Below are positions 36,376 to 45,713 of a DNA stretch of 64,000 bases, piece by piece. The notes under the pieces were generated by a model, which had not been told where the DNA came from, searched no databases, and saw nothing but the letters and a program-made list of their open reading frames with translations. The DNA is from Dongia sedimenti (GTDB lineage: Bacteria > Pseudomonadota > Alphaproteobacteria > Dongiales > Dongiaceae). The stretch is from assembly GCA_030715195.1 (NCBI GenBank), contig JAUYVI010000005.1:644161-708160 (forward strand). The letters run 5' to 3'. Every line of letters starts with the position of its first letter. Position 1 is the stretch's first letter. The position numbers and the translations under genes are program-made.

Positions 36376-36600
36376 ATGGTCAACATCCCCTACCGCTCGA
36401 TCGACTCCCTCGCCGCCGAGCGGATCTCGGCGCGGCTGTCGGCGATGCGCCGGACCGCGGGCGCTGTGGTGCTGGCGCTGATCGCGGCGCTGCTCCTGGG
36501 CACGCTGCTCGCACGCTTGCCGGACGGCTTCGGCGGCGCGGCGCTGCACGACCTCGTGCCGTTCGACGATCCGCTCGCCCTCTCGACCTTCACCGCCTAG
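36376..36600 (+). CDS. Small single-pass membrane protein, unknown
   Basis: 74 aa. One hydrophobic helix at about 28-46 (GAVVLALIAALLLGTLLA) is preceded by an Arg-rich amphipathic stretch (AAERISARLSAMRR) and followed by an acidic tail. GGAGAAACAGCC precedes the ATG. Divergent from the GcvA-like regulator, which may control it. Not recognised as a known family. Confidence 0.6.
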   Translation: MVNIPYRSIDSLAAERISARLSAMRRTAGAVVLALIAALLLGTLLARLPDGFGGAALHDLVPFDDPLALSTFTA

Positions 36601-36645
36601 CCGGGGGCTTGCTAGGATCGGCCGTCAGAGGGGTTGGGGGGAGTT

Positions 36646-37278
36646 ATGGCGGAATATCGCCTGCATTGCATGAAGGAATCCGGCAACGCCTATAAGGTCG
36701 CGCTCATGCTGGAGCTCTGCGGCTGCGACTGGCAGCCGGTCTGGGTGGATTACTTCAACGGCGCGACGCGCACCGATGCCTTCAGGGGCACGGTGAACGA
36801 GATGGGCGAGGTGCCGGTGCTGGAGCACCAGGGCCGGCGCCTCACCCAGAGCGGCGTGATCCTGGATTATCTCGCGGAGGTCACCGGGCAATTCGGCGCC
36901 CGAGATGCCGGGGAACGGCGCGAGATCCTTCGCTGGACCCTGTTCGACAATCACAAGTTCACCAGCTATTACGCAACCCTCCGCTTCCTGTTCGGCTTGC
37001 AGAACAGCGGCGACACGCCGGTCGTGGAGTTTCTCCGGGCGCGGGTCCGCGGCGCTTATGGCGTGGTGGACAAGCACCTCGCCGGCCGCAAATTCCTGCT
37101 CGACGACCGGCCGACCATCGCCGACCTCTCGTTGGCGGGTTATGCGTTCTATGACGAGCCGACCGGCATCGAACGGGCGAAGGAATTTCCCAACATCGAA
37201 GCCTGGGCGGATCGCATCGCGGCCCTGCCGGGCTGGAAGCATCCCTATGACCTGATGCCGGACACGCCCCAAACATAG
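36646..37278 (+). CDS. Glutathione S-transferase family protein
   Basis: 210 aa. The N-terminal thioredoxin-like domain has YRLHCMKESGNAYKVALMLELCG, EMGEVPVLEHQGRRLTQSGVILDYLAE (the cis-Pro and Gln-Ser glutathione site). The C-terminal helical domain carries the capping-box region RPTIADLSLAGYAFY. GGGGAG lies ahead of ATG 36646. It conjugates or reduces using glutathione; substrate unknown. A REP-like palindrome follows its stop. Confidence 0.92.
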   Translation: MAEYRLHCMKESGNAYKVALMLELCGCDWQPVWVDYFNGATRTDAFRGTVNEMGEVPVLEHQGRRLTQSGVILDYLAEVTGQFGARDAGERREILRWTLFDNHKFTSYYATLRFLFGLQNSGDTPVVEFLRARVRGAYGVVDKHLAGRKFLLDDRPTIADLSLAGYAFYDEPTGIERAKEFPNIEAWADRIAALPGWKHPYDLMPDTPQT

Positions 37279-37283
37279 CGTCA

Positions 37284-37304
37284 TTGCCGGGCTCGACCCG
37301 GCAA
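37284..37304. repeat. REP-like palindromic element, copy 2
   Basis: TTGCCGGG-CTCGA-CCCGGCAA, an 8-bp perfect stem with the same CTCGA loop and CGTCAT flank as the element at 21661. Both sit just past stop codons of plus-strand genes, here between the GST and the convergent NTF2-like gene. Confidence 0.7.
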
Positions 37305-37330
37305 TCTCGCGCCGATGTAAAACCGATGCC

Positions 37331-37705
37331 TTATTCCCTGAGGTCGTAGTGGAAGACCTTGGCCACGATCTGCCAGCGGCCGTCGAGCTTCACGAAGGTC
37401 AGCAGATCGGTGAAGAAGCGCGGCCGGACCGAACACTCGACCCGCGCCAGCGCGGTCACCGGTCCGGCGAACTCGATCGAGATGATGCGGTCGGTGCGCT
37501 GCTCGCCCTTGCTGGCGGGTGAGGGGCGCTTGTCCACGACCGGAAAATACTCGCCCATGTCGAGATGCAGCAGCTTGCCGTCGGTCGCGCAGTAATAATG
37601 CGCCTCGGGATGGAACACCTTGGCGAGGATCTTGGTGTCGCTGTTGTAGAGGCCGTCGAAATAGTCCTTGAGGACGGCGGTCAACTCGCCGAAACGCGGA
37701 TCCAT
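37331..37705 (-). CDS. NTF2-like (SnoaL/lumazine-binding-type) protein
   Basis: 124 aa with the NTF2-like cone fold pattern: helical start FGELTAVLKDYFDGLYNSDTKILAKVFHPEAHYY, then a beta sheet ending FFTDLLTFVKLDGRWQIVAKVFHYDL. Members are small enzymes or ligand-binding proteins, and the role is not deducible. The gene is convergent to the GST gene. Confidence 0.82.
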   Translation of the reverse strand: MDPRFGELTAVLKDYFDGLYNSDTKILAKVFHPEAHYYCATDGKLLHLDMGEYFPVVDKRPSPASKGEQRTDRIISIEFAGPVTALARVECSVRPRFFTDLLTFVKLDGRWQIVAKVFHYDLRE

Positions 37706-37862
37706 GCTTCTCTCCTGAGCGTTGCGGCGCGAGCCTAGAATCTGCGCCGCCGCCGCGCCAGCCGGTTTCGATGCCTAATATTGAAATCCATTTGACATAT
37801 TCACGCACCGGGCGCAGGCTGCCTGCAACAAAGAAGATCACGCGACAGGGATGCGATAAGGG

Positions 37863-39020
37863 ATGGCCCTCAAAGGGACCAACCAGGAATACGGCCGGCC
37901 GTACAACCGGCGGATCGTGCTCGAGACGATCCGCGTGCAGGGCCCGATTGCGCGCGGCGAGATCGCGAAGCGCGTCGGCCTCACCGTGCAGACCGTCTCC
38001 ACCATCATCCGCGAGCTGGAAGCGAACGGCTTCCTGCTGGCCGCCCGCGAAGAGCGCCGCCGCCGTGGCTATCCGGCGACCGAGCTCACCATCAATCCCG
38101 ACGGCGGCCATGCGATCGGCCTGCATGTGACACCGCGCGGCATCGAGGCGGCGCTGATCAACCTCGCCGGCGCGGTGATCGCGCGCCGCGAGCGCAAGCT
38201 GCCGCGCCTGAAACCCGCCGCGGCCTTCGATGCGATCGGCGACCTGGTCGTGGCCTTGCGCAAGCAGAAACCGCGCGGGCGGATGCTCGGCATCGGCCTC
38301 GCCATGCCCGGCCCGTTCGACGTCGAATCCATGAGTTTCGTCGGCCCGACCACGCTGGAAGGCTGGAACGGCGTGCCGATCCGCGAGCGGCTGGCGGAAA
38401 AGACCAACTTGCCGGCCTTTATCGAGGTCGATCACGCGGCGGCCGCGCTCGGTGAACGGCTTTACGGCGCGGCGCGCGACATCCGCGACTTCTATTATCT
38501 GTTCTTCGGCGTGGGCTTGGGCGGCTGTATGGTGCAGGATGGAAACACGCTCCGCGGCTCGCATGGCAACGCCGGAGAGATCGGGCACCTGCCGATGGTG
38601 CCCGGCGGCGAGGCATGCCCCTGCGGCAATCTCGGCTGCCTCGAGCGTTATCTCTCTTGCGACGCCATGGAACGCCGAGCGCAGAAGGTCGGCACCGATG
38701 GCTGGATCAAGGACGTGACGCCGCTGTTCCGCAGCGCCATCGTGGCGATCGAGAACCTGTTCGATCCGCTGGCGATCGTGATCGGCGGCATCGCGCCGCC
38801 CGCGGTGATCGACAAGCTGATGGCGGCCGCGCAACCGCTGCCGCATTCGGTGGCCGAGCGCCGCGACCGGTCGGTCCCGCGCATCATCCGCTCTGCCAAC
38901 GGCGAGGACGCGGTGCTGCGCGGCGCCGCCGCGCTGGCGGTCTCCGGCGTGCTGTCGCCGCGGATCGGCCTGACCTTCGCCGCGAATGACCCGTTGATGG
39001 AGCGAGAGGCCGCCGCATGA
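37863..39020 (+). CDS. ROK-family transcriptional regulator
   Basis: 385 aa. An N-terminal MarR-like winged helix (NRRIVLETIRVQGPIARGEIAKRVGLTVQTVSTIIRELEANGFLL) precedes a ROK sugar-kinase-like domain. That domain has GIGLAMPGPFD, EVDHAAAALGE, GVGLGG and the zinc site CPCGNLGCLERYLS. It is a NagC/XylR-type sugar-responsive regulator and overlaps the ATPase gene by ATGA, so it belongs to the importer operon it presumably controls. Confidence 0.93.
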   Translation: MALKGTNQEYGRPYNRRIVLETIRVQGPIARGEIAKRVGLTVQTVSTIIRELEANGFLLAAREERRRRGYPATELTINPDGGHAIGLHVTPRGIEAALINLAGAVIARRERKLPRLKPAAAFDAIGDLVVALRKQKPRGRMLGIGLAMPGPFDVESMSFVGPTTLEGWNGVPIRERLAEKTNLPAFIEVDHAAAALGERLYGAARDIRDFYYLFFGVGLGGCMVQDGNTLRGSHGNAGEIGHLPMVPGGEACPCGNLGCLERYLSCDAMERRAQKVGTDGWIKDVTPLFRSAIVAIENLFDPLAIVIGGIAPPAVIDKLMAAAQPLPHSVAERRDRSVPRIIRSANGEDAVLRGAAALAVSGVLSPRIGLTFAANDPLMEREAAA

Positions 39021-39766
39021 CCGAAACCACGCCGCTGCTGCAGCTCGACAACATCGTCAAGAATTACGGCGCGATCGAAGCCTTGCGCGGCATCAGCTTC
39101 GACATCGCGCGCGGGGAAGTGCTCGCCTTGCTTGGCGATAACGGCGCCGGCAAGTCGACCCTGGTCAAGATCATCTCCGGCGGGTTGGAGGCGACTTCGG
39201 GCCGGATCGTGTTCGACGGCATCGAGCGCAACTTCACCTCGCCGGCCGAAGCCAAGGCGGCGGGGATCGAGACCGTCTACCAGGACCTCTCGCTCTGCAC
39301 CAATGTGGACGTGGTCGCCAACTTCTTCATGGGCCGCGAGATCGTGAAGCGCTTCCTCGGCGTGCCGATCCTGCAGGAACGCGAGATGCAGACCGTGGTC
39401 GAGAAGGCGATGGCCAATGCCGGCACGCGAATCCCCTCGATGCGCACCAATGTCGAGCATCTCTCCGGCGGCCAGCGCCAGGCGATCGAGCTCAATCGCT
39501 TCGTCCATTGGGGCGGCAAGCTGGTGCTGCTGGACGAGCCCTTCGCGGCCTTGGGCGTCGAGCAGACCCGGCGCGGGCTCGACATGATCAAGCGCATCGC
39601 CGCGCAGGGGATCGGCGTCGTCATCATCACGCATATCATGGCCCAGGCCTTCCAGGTCGCCGACCGCATGGTGGTGATCCGGCAGGGCAAGGTTGCGGGC
39701 AATGTCGAACGGGCGAAGACAAGTCCCGACGAAGTCGTCCGGATGATCACCGGAGAGAGTCTCTAA
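39017..39766 (+). CDS. Sugar ABC transporter ATP-binding protein (FrcA type, single domain)
   Basis: 249 aa, one nucleotide-binding domain rather than the double RbsA form. Walker [11 protein letters not shown]-loop VYQDLSL, signature HLSGGQRQ, Walker [12 protein letters not shown] and switch His in IITHIMAQ are all intact. It resembles FrcA, the fructose-importer ATPase of Sinorhizobium. It is coupled to the ROK gene, and the binding-protein gene follows 35 nt later. Confidence 0.93.
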   Translation: MTETTPLLQLDNIVKNYGAIEALRGISFDIARGEVLALLGDNGAGKSTLVKIISGGLEATSGRIVFDGIERNFTSPAEAKAAGIETVYQDLSLCTNVDVVANFFMGREIVKRFLGVPILQEREMQTVVEKAMANAGTRIPSMRTNVEHLSGGQRQAIELNRFVHWGGKLVLLDEPFAALGVEQTRRGLDMIKRIAAQGIGVVIITHIMAQAFQVADRMVVIRQGKVAGNVERAKTSPDEVVRMITGESL

Positions 39767-39801
39767 GTCGAAAACGTCAGTGGGAAACAGGAGGCCTAGA
39801 A

Positions 39802-40848
39802 ATGAAACGGTTCTTGCGTGCAACTCTAGCGGCCGGTGCGATCGCCATGGCGGCGTTCGCCTCGCACACCGCCGAAGCCCAGGACAAGGGCAAGGTGTTC
39901 TACATGGTGCCGACGCTGCTGGACGAGTTCCAGACGGCGTCGGTCGAGGCCATCACGAACTTCATGAAGGAAGTCGGCTACACGGTCGAGGCGAAGAACG
40001 CGGACAACAAGACCGACCTGCAGCAAAGCCAGATGAACGACGTCATCGCTCTGAAGCCCAAGGCGATCATTCTGGCGGCCGTGGACTTCAACGCGCTCGT
40101 GCCCTCGATCGAGAAGGCCCGTGCGGCAGGGATTCCGGTCATGATCTTCGACCGGCAAATCAAGACGACGAAGAGCGACTTTACCTCGGTCGCGGGCACG
40201 GTCGAGATCGGCTATGTCGCCGCGGATCAGATCCAGGGCCTGCTGAAGACCAAGAACGGCTCGGTCAAGGGTAAGGTTCTCCAGGTGCTCGGCGATCCGG
40301 CCGACCCCTACACCCTGGAGATCCAGCAGGGCTTCGAAGAGAAGATGAAGGCTTTCCCCGATGTGAAGATCATCTCGCTGCCGGCCATGCAGTGGGAAGC
40401 ATCAAATGCCGGCACAATCGTCTCGGATCAGCTGGTGGCCAATCCGGACATCGATCTGATCTTTGTCCATGCGGCGCATCTCGCCGTCGCGGCAGTTGCC
40501 TCGCTCGAAGCCAAGGGCAAGAAGCCGGGAGAGGTCATGCTCGTCTCTTCGAACGGCGCCCCGGTCGGTCTCGATCTGATCCGTAAGGGTTGGGAGAACG
40601 TCGAGGTCGAGCAACCGCTCTTCGCCCAGGCCGCCGCTCTGGCCATGTTTGCCGACAAAGTGATCAACAAACAGGAGATCAAGCCGGGCAAATACGATGT
40701 GCTCGGTCTCGAGTCCGAGGTCACGATCGAATCCTGGGGTGCCAACATCAAGATCCCGGGTGCGGCGATCAACAAGGGCAATGTCGATGACACGAAGTTT
40801 TGGGGCAACCTGAAGCCGCCCGCGACACCGATCAAGCCGGTCGAATAA
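39802..40848 (+). CDS. Sugar ABC transporter periplasmic binding protein (CUT2)
   Basis: 348 aa, periplasmic-binding protein family 4 (RbsB/FrcB-like). Signal peptide ends at AEA (residue 26). Repeated elements are typical: [37 protein letters not shown], and the [26 protein letters not shown] hinge region. AGGAGG precedes the ATG at 39802. The substrate is probably a monosaccharide. A perfect 11-bp stem-loop follows 15 nt after the stop. Confidence 0.93.
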   Translation: MKRFLRATLAAGAIAMAAFASHTAEAQDKGKVFYMVPTLLDEFQTASVEAITNFMKEVGYTVEAKNADNKTDLQQSQMNDVIALKPKAIILAAVDFNALVPSIEKARAAGIPVMIFDRQIKTTKSDFTSVAGTVEIGYVAADQIQGLLKTKNGSVKGKVLQVLGDPADPYTLEIQQGFEEKMKAFPDVKIISLPAMQWEASNAGTIVSDQLVANPDIDLIFVHAAHLAVAAVASLEAKGKKPGEVMLVSSNGAPVGLDLIRKGWENVEVEQPLFAQAAALAMFADKVINKQEIKPGKYDVLGLESEVTIESWGANIKIPGAAINKGNVDDTKFWGNLKPPATPIKPVE

Positions 40849-40863
40849 GCGAACGCCAGAACT

Positions 40864-40893
40864 CCGGGCCGCCCATGAGCGAGGGCGGCCCGG
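40864..40893 (+). promoter_or_regulatory. Intra-operon stem-loop between binding protein and permease
   Basis: CCGGGCCGCCC (40864-40874) and GGGCGGCCCGG (40883-40893) form a perfect 11-bp stem with an 8-nt loop and no U-tract. Stem length and loop size equal those of the glpV-glpS hairpin although the sequences differ. Confidence 0.72.
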
Positions 40894-40925
40894 GACCTTC
40901 TCCTCGGTATTTTCGGAGCAACAGC

Positions 40926-41927
40926 ATGTCTGCGCGCCAGCGGGCCATCATCGAGTTCATGCTCGACAATCTGGTCTGGCTCTTGCTGATCGTTGTCTTG
41001 GCGGCATTTTCCATCGGCATTCCCAGCTACTTCCAGATCGGGATCTTCACTAACATCATCGAAGACTCGACCTATGTCGGGGTTATGGCGATCGGCCTCG
41101 CTATCGTCATCATCGCCGGCAACATGGATTTATCCGTGGAATCGGTCGCCGGGCTCACCGCGATGGTGACCGGCATCCTGTTCTGCAACGGCGGCATCGG
41201 GCTCGGCTACACCATGGCCCCGGTCGAATGGCTCGCGATACCCGTGTCGCTGCTGCTCGCCATAGCCGTGGGCGGCATCATCGGGTTCAGCAACGGCCTT
41301 CTGGTCGTGAAACTCCGGATGAACGCCTTCATCGTGACGCTTGCCTCCTACATCTGGGTGCGCGGCTTGGTGCTGGCGCTCTCGGGCGGGCGCTCGGCCC
41401 AGGGCATGGTGCCGGAGCTTCGCATCATCGGCATCCCGATCGATCCGATCCTGCTGCCGCCCAGCGCGCTCATCGCCATCGTCAGCTTCATCGGCTTCTC
41501 TTTCCTGATGCGTCGGACGCCGTTCGGTCGCCACATCACCATGATCGGCGGCAACCCGATCGCGACCTTCCGCGCCGGCATCAAGACCGACCGGCTGATC
41601 CTGGTCAGCTTCATCCTAGCCGGCGCGGTCGCCGGTATCGCCGGCTGGCTGCTGGCGATCCGCACCTCGGGTGCCACTGCCAATCTCGGTGTGGGCATGC
41701 TGTTCAAAGCGTTTGCGGCCGTGGTGATCGGCGGCGTCAGTCTGAAGGGCGGCATCGGTCAGCTCCCCGGCGTCTACGCGGGCGTCCTGCTGCTCTCCGC
41801 GATCCAGACCGCGATCAACCTCATGGGCCTGCCGGCGCATTATACCCAGCTGATCCTGGGCGCGCTGGTGCTGGCCGCGATGCTGATCGACACGCTGAAA
41901 CTCCAGATCCGACAGAGACTCGCATGA
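40926..41927 (+). CDS. Sugar ABC transporter permease (CUT2)
   Basis: 333 aa, RbsC/FrcC family with 8-10 hydrophobic helices. Family markers are IIAGNMDLSVESVAGL (the usual GxIDLSVG element), SNGLLVVKLRMNAFIVTLA and AAVVIGGVSLKGGIGQLPGVYAGVLLL. ATG 40926 follows CGGAG; an in-frame ATG at 40875 is less likely because it lies in the hairpin loop. The stop overlaps the SDR start (ATGA). Confidence 0.93.
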   Translation: MSARQRAIIEFMLDNLVWLLLIVVLAAFSIGIPSYFQIGIFTNIIEDSTYVGVMAIGLAIVIIAGNMDLSVESVAGLTAMVTGILFCNGGIGLGYTMAPVEWLAIPVSLLLAIAVGGIIGFSNGLLVVKLRMNAFIVTLASYIWVRGLVLALSGGRSAQGMVPELRIIGIPIDPILLPPSALIAIVSFIGFSFLMRRTPFGRHITMIGGNPIATFRAGIKTDRLILVSFILAGAVAGIAGWLLAIRTSGATANLGVGMLFKAFAAVVIGGVSLKGGIGQLPGVYAGVLLLSAIQTAINLMGLPAHYTQLILGALVLAAMLIDTLKLQIRQRLA

Positions 41928-42694
41928 GTGGCCGGTTGGCGAACAAGGTCGCGCTGATCATCGGCGCGGCCCGCGGCATCGGCGCCGGCATCGCCGAGCG
42001 CTTCCACGAAGAGGGCGCCCGGATCGTCATCGGCGACAGCGAGGCCGAGGCCGGCCGGGCGACGGCGGAGCGATTCGAAGGCGCGTTCATCGCCACCGAC
42101 ATCTCCAGGAAGGCCGATGCCGAGCGCGCGGTGGCCACGGCGCTCGACGCCTACGGCGATCTCCACATCGTGGTGCAGAATGCCGGGATCTATCCCTGGT
42201 CGCTGATCGAGAACACCGAGCCGGAGGAATGGGACGCCGTGCTCGGCGTCAATCTCCGCGGCACTTATCTGATCGCCCGCGCCGCGTTGCCGTATATGAA
42301 GGCGAAAAAGTATGGCCGCATGGTGTTCACCTCCTCGATCACCGGCCCGCGCGTCACCAGCCCGGGGCACGGGCACTATTCGGCGTCGAAGGCGGGCATC
42401 AACGGCTTCATCAAGGCGGCGGCCCTGGAATTCTCGCCCTACGGCATCACGGTCAACGGCGTGGAGCCGGGCAACATCCTGACCGAGGGCGTGCAGCAGC
42501 ACCGCAGCGCCGCCTTCATCAAGACCATGGAGGAGGCGATCCCGCTGGGCCGCCTCGGTACTCCGCGCGACGTGGCCCAGGCGACGCTGTTCCTCGCCTC
42601 GGACGAGGCGGCGTATATTACCGGCACGACCATCGTGGTCGATGGCGGCCAGACCCTGCCCGAGGGAAAGGATTTCCGCCTCGTACCGGAATAA
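41924..42694 (+). CDS. Short-chain dehydrogenase/reductase in the CUT2 operon
   Basis: 256 aa classical SDR: GAARGIGAG nucleotide motif, QNAG, active Ser in FTSSITGPRVTSPGHGHYSASK with Tyr-xxx-Lys, and TGTTIVVDGGQTLPE near the end. Translationally coupled to the permease, so it probably oxidises the imported sugar or polyol. The long SPGHGHYSASK loop resembles sugar dehydrogenases, but the substrate is open. Confidence 0.88.
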   Translation: MSGRLANKVALIIGAARGIGAGIAERFHEEGARIVIGDSEAEAGRATAERFEGAFIATDISRKADAERAVATALDAYGDLHIVVQNAGIYPWSLIENTEPEEWDAVLGVNLRGTYLIARAALPYMKAKKYGRMVFTSSITGPRVTSPGHGHYSASKAGINGFIKAAALEFSPYGITVNGVEPGNILTEGVQQHRSAAFIKTMEEAIPLGRLGTPRDVAQATLFLASDEAAYITGTTIVVDGGQTLPEGKDFRLVPE

Positions 42695-42708
42695 GAGGAG
42701 AGGAGCCG

Positions 42709-43170
42709 ATGAGCGCGGAACAGGTTCTGAAGGAGCGCGGGATCGTGCTGCCGGAATGCCCCAGCCCAAAGGGCAACTACGTGCCCGGCCTGGTGCATAA
42801 CGGGATACTCTATCTCTCCGGCCAGGGGCCGCTGATGGCGGACGGCCAGTTTGCGACCGGCTTGGTCGGCCGCGACTTCACCGTCGACCAGGCCTACAGC
42901 CACGCCCGTCAGACCGGCCTGGTGCTGCTCTCCGCGGCGCGCCATGTGCTGGGCTCGCTCGACCGGGTGGAGCGGGTGCTCAGCGTCTTCGGCATGGTGA
43001 ATGCGGTGCCGGGCTTCGGCGACCAGCCGAAGGTGATCAACGGCTGCTCCGACCTCTTCGTCGAAGTCTTCGGCGAGGCGGGGCGCCACACCCGCGCCGC
43101 GGTCGGCATGGGCACACTGCCGATCGACATTTCGGTGGAGATCGTCGCCACCATGGCGGTGCGGAACTAG
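42709..43170 (+). CDS. RidA/YjgF-family protein
   Basis: 153 aa. Conserved pieces are GLVHNGILYLSGQGP, QTGLVLLSAARHVLGSLDRVERVL and the closing HTRAAVGMGTLPIDISVEIVATM. That region includes the Arg needed for imine/enamine hydrolysis in RidA. Members detoxify reactive enamines or take part in catabolic deaminations. AGAGGAGAGGAGCCG precedes the ATG. It is the last gene of the ROK-CUT2-SDR operon, 14 nt after the SDR. Confidence 0.9.
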   Translation: MSAEQVLKERGIVLPECPSPKGNYVPGLVHNGILYLSGQGPLMADGQFATGLVGRDFTVDQAYSHARQTGLVLLSAARHVLGSLDRVERVLSVFGMVNAVPGFGDQPKVINGCSDLFVEVFGEAGRHTRAAVGMGTLPIDISVEIVATMAVRN

Positions 43171-43252
43171 ATCCGGTCCCGCCTGCGTCTCCCGGTTTCC
43201 AACCCCGCTTGGCTTCCACTAGACTGCGTCCGCAGGCACAAGGGAGACGGCA

Positions 43253-44566
43253 TTGGGTTTTTCGGACATGTTCGCGCGCCTGGTCGCGCTGGTCGGCGCG
43301 GCGGCGATCTTCTGGCGGCGGCTGCGGGGCGCCGGCGCACACGCGCCAGCAATCGGCAGCAATCCCGAGATTCCGGCGGCCAAGCCCCAGGGCGCCATCC
43401 CGACGCTGAAGATGCCGACCGCGCGGGGCTGGGCGCCGGGACAGACGCCGGTCGCGGCGCCCGGGCTGAAGGTCAACGCCTTCGCGGCGACCGGGCTCAA
43501 GCATCCCCGCTGGATCCACGTGCTGCCCAATGGGGACGTGACCGTCGCCGAAGCCCTGTTCCTGCCCGGCGGGATCACGAATCTGTTCGACTACGCCATG
43601 GTCAGCACCATGAAGCGCGCCGCCGCCGTGGGGGTCAGCCCCAACCGCATTCAGTTGCTGCGCGACGCGGATGGCGACGGCGTCGCCGAGATCCAGGAGA
43701 TGTTCCTGGAAGGGCTGAACCAGCCGTTCGGCATGGCCCAGCTGGGCGATACGTTCTATGTCAGCAACACCGATGGCGTGATGGCCTTCCCCTACACCCC
43801 GGGCGACCGGCGCATCACGGCGCCAGGTCGGAAGCTCAACACGCTGAAGCCCGGCGGCCATTGGACGCGCAGCCTGCTGCCAAGCCCCGATGGGCAGAAG
43901 CTCTTCATCGGCGTCGGCTCGCTCAGCAACATCGCCGATGAGGGCATGGCGCTCGAGGAAGACCGGGCGGCCATCCATGAGCTCGATCTCGCCACCGGTC
44001 GGGGCCGGATCTTTGCCGGCGGACTGCGCAACCCGGTGGGCCTCGCCTGGGAGCCCAGCACCGGCGTCTTATGGACGGTGGTCAACGAGCGTGACGGCTT
44101 GGGCGACGAGACGCCGCCCGACTATCTGACCGCGGTGCGTGACGGCGGCTTTTACGGCTGGCCCTATTGCTACTGGGGGCAGACGGTGGACGACCGGGTG
44201 CCGCAAGATCCCGCCAAGGTCGCGACAGCCATCACGCCGGACTACGCGCTGGGCGGGCACACCGCGTCGCTCGGTCTCTGCTGGCTGCCCGAAGGCACCT
44301 TGCCCGGATTTCCGGACGGGATGGCGATCGGGCAGCATGGTTCCTGGAATCGCAGCACGCTCAGCGGATACAAGGTCGTCTTCGTGCCGTTCGAGAACGG
44401 GCGCCCGGCCGGGCCGCCGCGCGATATCCTCTCGGGATTCCTGGCGCCGGACGAGCGCGAGTCCTATGGCCGGCCGGTCGGGGTGACGATCGGGCCTGAC
44501 GGCCGCTCCCTCCTGGTGGCGGACGATGTCGGCGATGTGATCTGGCGCGTGACGGCTGCGGGGTAG
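43253..44566 (+). CDS. Sorbosone-dehydrogenase-like PQQ-dependent sugar dehydrogenase (membrane anchored)
   Basis: 437 aa from a TTG preceded by AGGGAGACGGCA. An N-terminal hydrophobic segment (about 8-20) anchors or exports it. The rest is a six-bladed propeller of the soluble glucose/sorbosone dehydrogenase group: HPRWIHVLPNGDVTVAEAL, RDADGDGVAEIQEMFLEGLNQPFGMA, FAGGLRNPVGLAWEP, GGFYGWPYCYWG and HGSWNRSTLSGYKVV. These enzymes oxidise aldoses with PQQ in the periplasm. Activity and substrate are inferred only. It stands alone 82 nt after the RidA gene. Confidence 0.85.
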   Translation: MGFSDMFARLVALVGAAAIFWRRLRGAGAHAPAIGSNPEIPAAKPQGAIPTLKMPTARGWAPGQTPVAAPGLKVNAFAATGLKHPRWIHVLPNGDVTVAEALFLPGGITNLFDYAMVSTMKRAAAVGVSPNRIQLLRDADGDGVAEIQEMFLEGLNQPFGMAQLGDTFYVSNTDGVMAFPYTPGDRRITAPGRKLNTLKPGGHWTRSLLPSPDGQKLFIGVGSLSNIADEGMALEEDRAAIHELDLATGRGRIFAGGLRNPVGLAWEPSTGVLWTVVNERDGLGDETPPDYLTAVRDGGFYGWPYCYWGQTVDDRVPQDPAKVATAITPDYALGGHTASLGLCWLPEGTLPGFPDGMAIGQHGSWNRSTLSGYKVVFVPFENGRPAGPPRDILSGFLAPDERESYGRPVGVTIGPDGRSLLVADDVGDVIWRVTAAG

Positions 44567-44721
44567 ATTGCGCCGGCGCGATGGCGCGGGCGGCTCTGGC
44601 CCGGGGGACCGGTCTCAATCGCGAGATGAATCAAGGTCTTGCGCTTTGCCGCAGATCCACGAAACTCGGGCGGCACCGTCGGGTTTATAGGACGGCGGCA
44701 CCCGTCTGCGATTGAGGCAAG

Positions 44722-45495
44722 ATGTCCAACACGCACCCGATCACGGTCCTGGCTTCTGTTATGGTCGCCGCGGTCGTTCTCACGGCCGTCTCGTATTTCG
44801 CGTCGGGGCCGCATGGCCTGCCGCCGCACGGCCTTCCGCCCCAGGCCCTGACGGAAGCCGCGGGACCGCCGCACGGCGGCCCGGCGGCAACGCCGAACCA
44901 CGACCCGCATCCGGTCAGCCTCGAGCCTGGCCCGATCGCCGCGGCAGTCGCGACGCCGAACCATGATCCGCATCGGGTGACCCTCACGCAGCGTCCAACG
45001 GCCGTGGCCGCCGCGACGCCGAACCACGACCCGGATCATCTTCGTCCCGCGCCGTCCCTGGCGTTGAATGCGGTGGCGCTTCGCGCCGAGCCGGAAGCCG
45101 TCGTGCCATCCGCTGCGGATTTCGTCGACGCCGACACGATGCTCTATGCGAAAGACAGCGCGCGCCTGCGTAAAGCGCCGAGCACCACCGCCGATGTCGT
45201 GACGAAGCTCGCGGCGGATGCACCGCTCCGCGCCGTCGCACGCTCGACCGATCGTGCCTGGTGGCGGGTGTCGCTCGCCGACGGGCGCGTCGGCTACGTC
45301 CACCGGACCGCCGTCACCCGCTCCCGGGTGGTGCAGTCGAAGCCGCCGTCGCCTGTCGTCGCCGTCGCTGCCCGACCGCCGGTGACGGCATCCCGCAGCC
45401 AAGGCCTGCTCGGTTATGTGGACCAGACGATGAATTGGCTTACCGATGCGGCGGCCCGCGGCTCGCCGGCGGCGGCGGCCCGCACCGAGCGCTGA
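44722..45495 (+). CDS. Exported SH3-domain protein with PNHDP repeats
   Basis: 257 aa. The signal/anchor helix is at about 8-27. Residues 57-104 contain three ATPNHDP units about 20 residues apart, in a Pro/His-rich linker that also has GLPPHGLPP. A bacterial SH3 (SH3_3) domain spans about 138-200 (ARLRKAPSTTADVVTKLAAD, WWRVSLADGRVGYVHRTAV). Such domains bind cell-wall peptides or protein partners in the periplasm. The C-terminal 55 residues are low complexity. No operon partner is clear. Confidence 0.78.
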   Translation: MSNTHPITVLASVMVAAVVLTAVSYFASGPHGLPPHGLPPQALTEAAGPPHGGPAATPNHDPHPVSLEPGPIAAAVATPNHDPHRVTLTQRPTAVAAATPNHDPDHLRPAPSLALNAVALRAEPEAVVPSAADFVDADTMLYAKDSARLRKAPSTTADVVTKLAADAPLRAVARSTDRAWWRVSLADGRVGYVHRTAVTRSRVVQSKPPSPVVAVAARPPVTASRSQGLLGYVDQTMNWLTDAAARGSPAAAARTER

Positions 45496-45577
45496 GCCGC
45501 GCTTCGACAAAATCGCTGGAGGCTCGATCGCTTCCGCGAGCCTGCTTCCGGCGCTTGGCGGACGCTACATATAGAAA

Positions 45578-45607
45578 CCACCGGCCCCTGTGGGACAGGG
45601 CCGGTGG
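45578..45607 (-). terminator. Intrinsic terminator of the small secreted-protein gene
   Basis: CCACCGGCCC (45578-45587) and GGGCCGGTGG (45598-45607) form a 10-bp stem with a 10-nt loop. On the minus strand it is followed by TTTCTATAT. It lies about 107 nt past the stop codon at 45714. Confidence 0.65.
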
Positions 45608-45713
45608 CTGATGGTCCGCAGCGAAAGGGCTGGTGCGATTCCCTTGTATCCAGCGGCTTCGCGGAAAATCCTATGCATCTTCCGCGTGGGCGATGGGCCG
45701 ATCGCCGGTGTCG

